Positions 62,282-64,000 of a DNA stretch of 64,000 bases are shown here, piece after piece. Below the pieces are notes generated by a model that was not told the origin of the DNA, searched no databases, and saw only the letters and a list, made by a program, of their open reading frames with translations. Source of the stretch: Tsukamurella tyrosinosolvens (GTDB lineage Bacteria > Actinomycetota > Actinomycetes > Mycobacteriales > Mycobacteriaceae); NCBI RefSeq assembly GCF_900104775.1, contig NZ_FNSA01000003.1, positions 3,224,001-3,288,000 of the forward strand, in the 5' to 3' direction. A program made the translations under genes and the position numbers. Within the stretch, counting starts at the first letter, position 1; the number at the start of each line of letters is the position of its first letter.

Positions 62282-64000
62282 GCGGTCGCCGAGAGAGGCT
62301 GGGGAACCCGGACGACGACCCAGGTGTACCGGCCCGGCACGGCCTCGGCGTAGCCGACCCGGTACTCGCCGGGCCGTCCGGCGAGGTCGACGGTGACGGT
62401 CGCGGTGAACGCCGATCCCCTTCGTCGCCAGGTGATCTCGGTCGACGGCGCGTCGTCGTCGGCGACGGGCAGCCAGCGGTCACCGTCACGCCGCTCCACC
62501 CGTGCGTAGCTGTCGGGGATCACCCGGTTCGGGTGCGGGCAGTCGAAGTCGACGGCGAGCAGGCCGTCCGGAGCCGGTGTCCGCACGGCCGCGACGCGGA
62601 CCGGGCGGGGACGGCTCAGCACCGTCGAGCCCGCCGGTGACCCGATCCGCCCGGCGCGCTGCCGCGACGGTGGCGTGCCCGGTTCGCAGGGGCGACCCGC
62701 GGCGAGGTCGGCGGCGATCCGCTGGGCGGCCTCGACGAAGGCCGCGAGCTCGTTGCGCCCGAAGACGGTGCTCCCGGCCTCGTAGCGCTGCGCGTCGTAC
62801 TCCTCGGGCGTGGTGAGGTAGTGGGCGTAGCCGTTGGCGTAGCCCTGCACCAACACGTCGTCGGCGTCGATCCCGGCCGCGGCGGCGACGGCGGCACGGA
62901 GCCGGGCCCCCGCCATGACGGTGACCTCCACCGGCAGGCAGAGCAGGTGCAGCTCTCCCAGCCGGATCAGCTGCACGGGCAGGGTTTCCTGCACCCAGCC
63001 GAGCGCCCCTGCCGGAAGGAGCATCTCCTTCGGAGCCTGCTGCGCGGCGAGGACCGGCCGGCGGCGATACAGCGCCCGGCTGATCGCGCCGATGCGGTTG
63101 CCGAGCCCCTGGTGGAACGCCGGCGACCCGATCCCGTCGGTCGTGCCGGCGGCGAAGGCGGCACCGAGGACGGCCCGCCCGGTGGGGCCGGTCGCGGTCT
63201 GCGCGGCGCCGAGGTCCACATACGTGAGCCGGTAGTCGAGCGCCGGGGTCAGCGGCCGGCCGGGCCCGTCGGCGAGGCGGCGTGCGGCGTCGAGCTGGCG
63301 CCGGCCGATCTCGGCGGTGTTGTCCCGTTCGTCGTCGGTGGGGCCGTGGCCGGCGCTGCCGCCGAGGTTCGGCGACATGTCGCCGGCGTTGGTCTGCGCG
63401 AACGCGGCGACGAAGTCGGGACGGTCCGCGCGCTCGGCGGCCTCCCAGGCGGCCGCCGCCCAGCCCTTGTTGTCGGAGCTGAGGAGGCGGTTGCCGTTGC
63501 CCATCGACGTGCAGTGCACGGCGAACCAGTCGACCGCGGCGCGCAGCTCCCCATCGCGCTCGATGCGCAGCAGGGTGACGGCGGGGTCGATGCGCAGCGG
63601 CAACAGGTCGCGGTCCGGATTCCGGTCGAAGGAGCTCGCGCTGCGGTTCACGGAGGCGTCGCGCAGCTCGCCGCGGGCGAGCGAGAGCTCGGCGGGCGCA
63701 AGAGCCGCTTCCGCGTCGAGGACGGCGCGCACCACCCCGTCGACGAGGCGGTGGAAGGTGCGGCGGTGCTGCCCCAGGGTGGTGATGTTGTACAGCAGGT
63801 GCCGGCCGTGGCCGCCGGGGCCGCAGTGCGTGTGGGTGGCGGTGAGCACGACGTTCTCCGCGGAGAGGCGGCCGGCGGTCGCGGCGGCGAGCCGGTCGGT
63901 GATCTCGTCGACGGCCGCCTGGAAGAACATCCCGATGTCGGCGACGACGTAGGCCACGCGGTGCGCGGGCGTGGCGACGACGACGGCGCGCGCCCACTGC
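62242..64000 (-). CDS. Neutral ceramidase-like hydrolase (5' end outside window)
   Basis: The visible 585 residues are the C-terminal part of a neutral/alkaline ceramidase. RVAYVVADIGMFFQA, LTATHTHCGPGGHGRHLLYN (zinc-site histidines), and QTNAGDMSPNLGGS with the proposed nucleophile Ser are conserved, and a C-terminal beta domain (about the last 110 residues) is present. M. tuberculosis Rv0669c is this type. The frame is open to base 64000 (QWARAVVVATPAHRVAY), so start and export signal are outside. It would cleave ceramide or related lipids. It overlaps bkdC by 40 bases, tail to tail. Confidence 0.88.
   Translation of the reverse strand, partial: QWARAVVVATPAHRVAYVVADIGMFFQAAVDEITDRLAAATAGRLSAENVVLTATHTHCGPGGHGRHLLYNITTLGQHRRTFHRLVDGVVRAVLDAEAALAPAELSLARGELRDASVNRSASSFDRNPDRDLLPLRIDPAVTLLRIERDGELRAAVDWFAVHCTSMGNGNRLLSSDNKGWAAAAWEAAERADRPDFVAAFAQTNAGDMSPNLGGSAGHGPTDDERDNTAEIGRRQLDAARRLADGPGRPLTPALDYRLTYVDLGAAQTATGPTGRAVLGAAFAAGTTDGIGSPAFHQGLGNRIGAISRALYRRRPVLAAQQAPKEMLLPAGALGWVQETLPVQLIRLGELHLLCLPVEVTVMAGARLRAAVAAAAGIDADDVLVQGYANGYAHYLTTPEEYDAQRYEAGSTVFGRNELAAFVEAAQRIAADLAAGRPCEPGTPPSRQRAGRIGSPAGSTVLSRPRPVRVAAVRTPAPDGLLAVDFDCPHPNRVIPDSYARVERRDGDRWLPVADDDAPSTEITWRRRGSAFTATVTVDLAGRPGEYRVGYAEAVPGRYTWVVVRVPQPLSATAQRYASARTGSST

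Overview
The window is high-GC actinobacterial chromosome with dense, often overlapping genes (ATGA/GTGA junctions) and many GTG/TTG starts. Gene order and content point to a mycolic-acid actinomycete of the order Mycobacteriales. The conserved backbone, from ctaB-tkt-tal-zwf-opcA-pgl through ppc-secG-tpiA-pgk-gap-whiA-yvcK-rapZ and uvrC to ribH-ribBA-ribE-ribD-rpe-rsmB-fmt-def, matches in inverted orientation the block around Rv1407-Rv1451 of Mycobacterium tuberculosis (order recalled, not searched). LGFP-repeat protein, ESX-type substrate genes and a bkdABC locus fit the same order. The genus is an inference; Tsukamurella or a close relative is my best guess. No rRNA, tRNA, transposase, phage gene or CRISPR array was seen.

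Layout. 1-6.9 kb: 5' end of ctaB (heme O synthase) and the pentose phosphate operon tkt-tal-zwf-opcA-pgl. 6.9-12.8 kb: a VOC protein, a three-gene orphan type VII secretion cassette, an acyl-CoA dehydrogenase, a membrane Ser/Thr kinase and a limonene-epoxide-hydrolase-like protein. 12.8-22.1 kb: ppc, the gap-pgk-tpiA-secG glycolytic operon (secG may also have its own promoter), then rapZ-yvcK-whiA. 22.1-30.2 kb: accessory genes (M15 peptidase, gamma-glutamyltransferase lipoprotein, an unknown protein, an iron-type ABC transporter behind a candidate IdeR/DtxR box, an ArsB-like permease coupled to uvrC). 30.2-46.2 kb: uvrC followed by a second accessory stretch: secreted small protein, triple zinc-finger protein with an internal duplication, acyl-CoA ligase, intradiol dioxygenase lipoprotein, eroded Uma2 gene, DUF4352-like protein, a broken ParD-like antitoxin locus, a membrane/ankyrin gene pair, a POT peptide transporter, and a GMC oxidoreductase/aldehyde dehydrogenase pair.

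46.2-51.4 kb is the riboflavin locus. rpe-ribD start from a probable leaderless promoter. An FMN riboswitch then precedes ribE-ribBA-ribH and, unusually, a second, type-II-like lumazine synthase, followed by a PH-domain membrane protein. 51.6-55.5 kb holds an LGFP-repeat secreted protein and def-fmt-rsmB. 55.6-64 kb holds a lipoprotein alpha/beta hydrolase, gdhA, an Lrp-family regulator divergent from bkdABC (branched-chain 2-oxoacid dehydrogenase), and a ceramidase gene running off the end.

Central carbon metabolism (pentose phosphate pathway, lower glycolysis, PEP carboxylase, glutamate dehydrogenase) and riboflavin synthesis form the fixed framework; most lineage-specific or decaying material sits in the two intervals flanking uvrC. 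The most notable observations are the tandem RibH/RibH2 pair, the ParD-like antitoxin with an in-frame TGA and a toxin-start stub, the triple zinc-finger duplication protein, the orphan ESX-like cassette and the candidate IdeR box.
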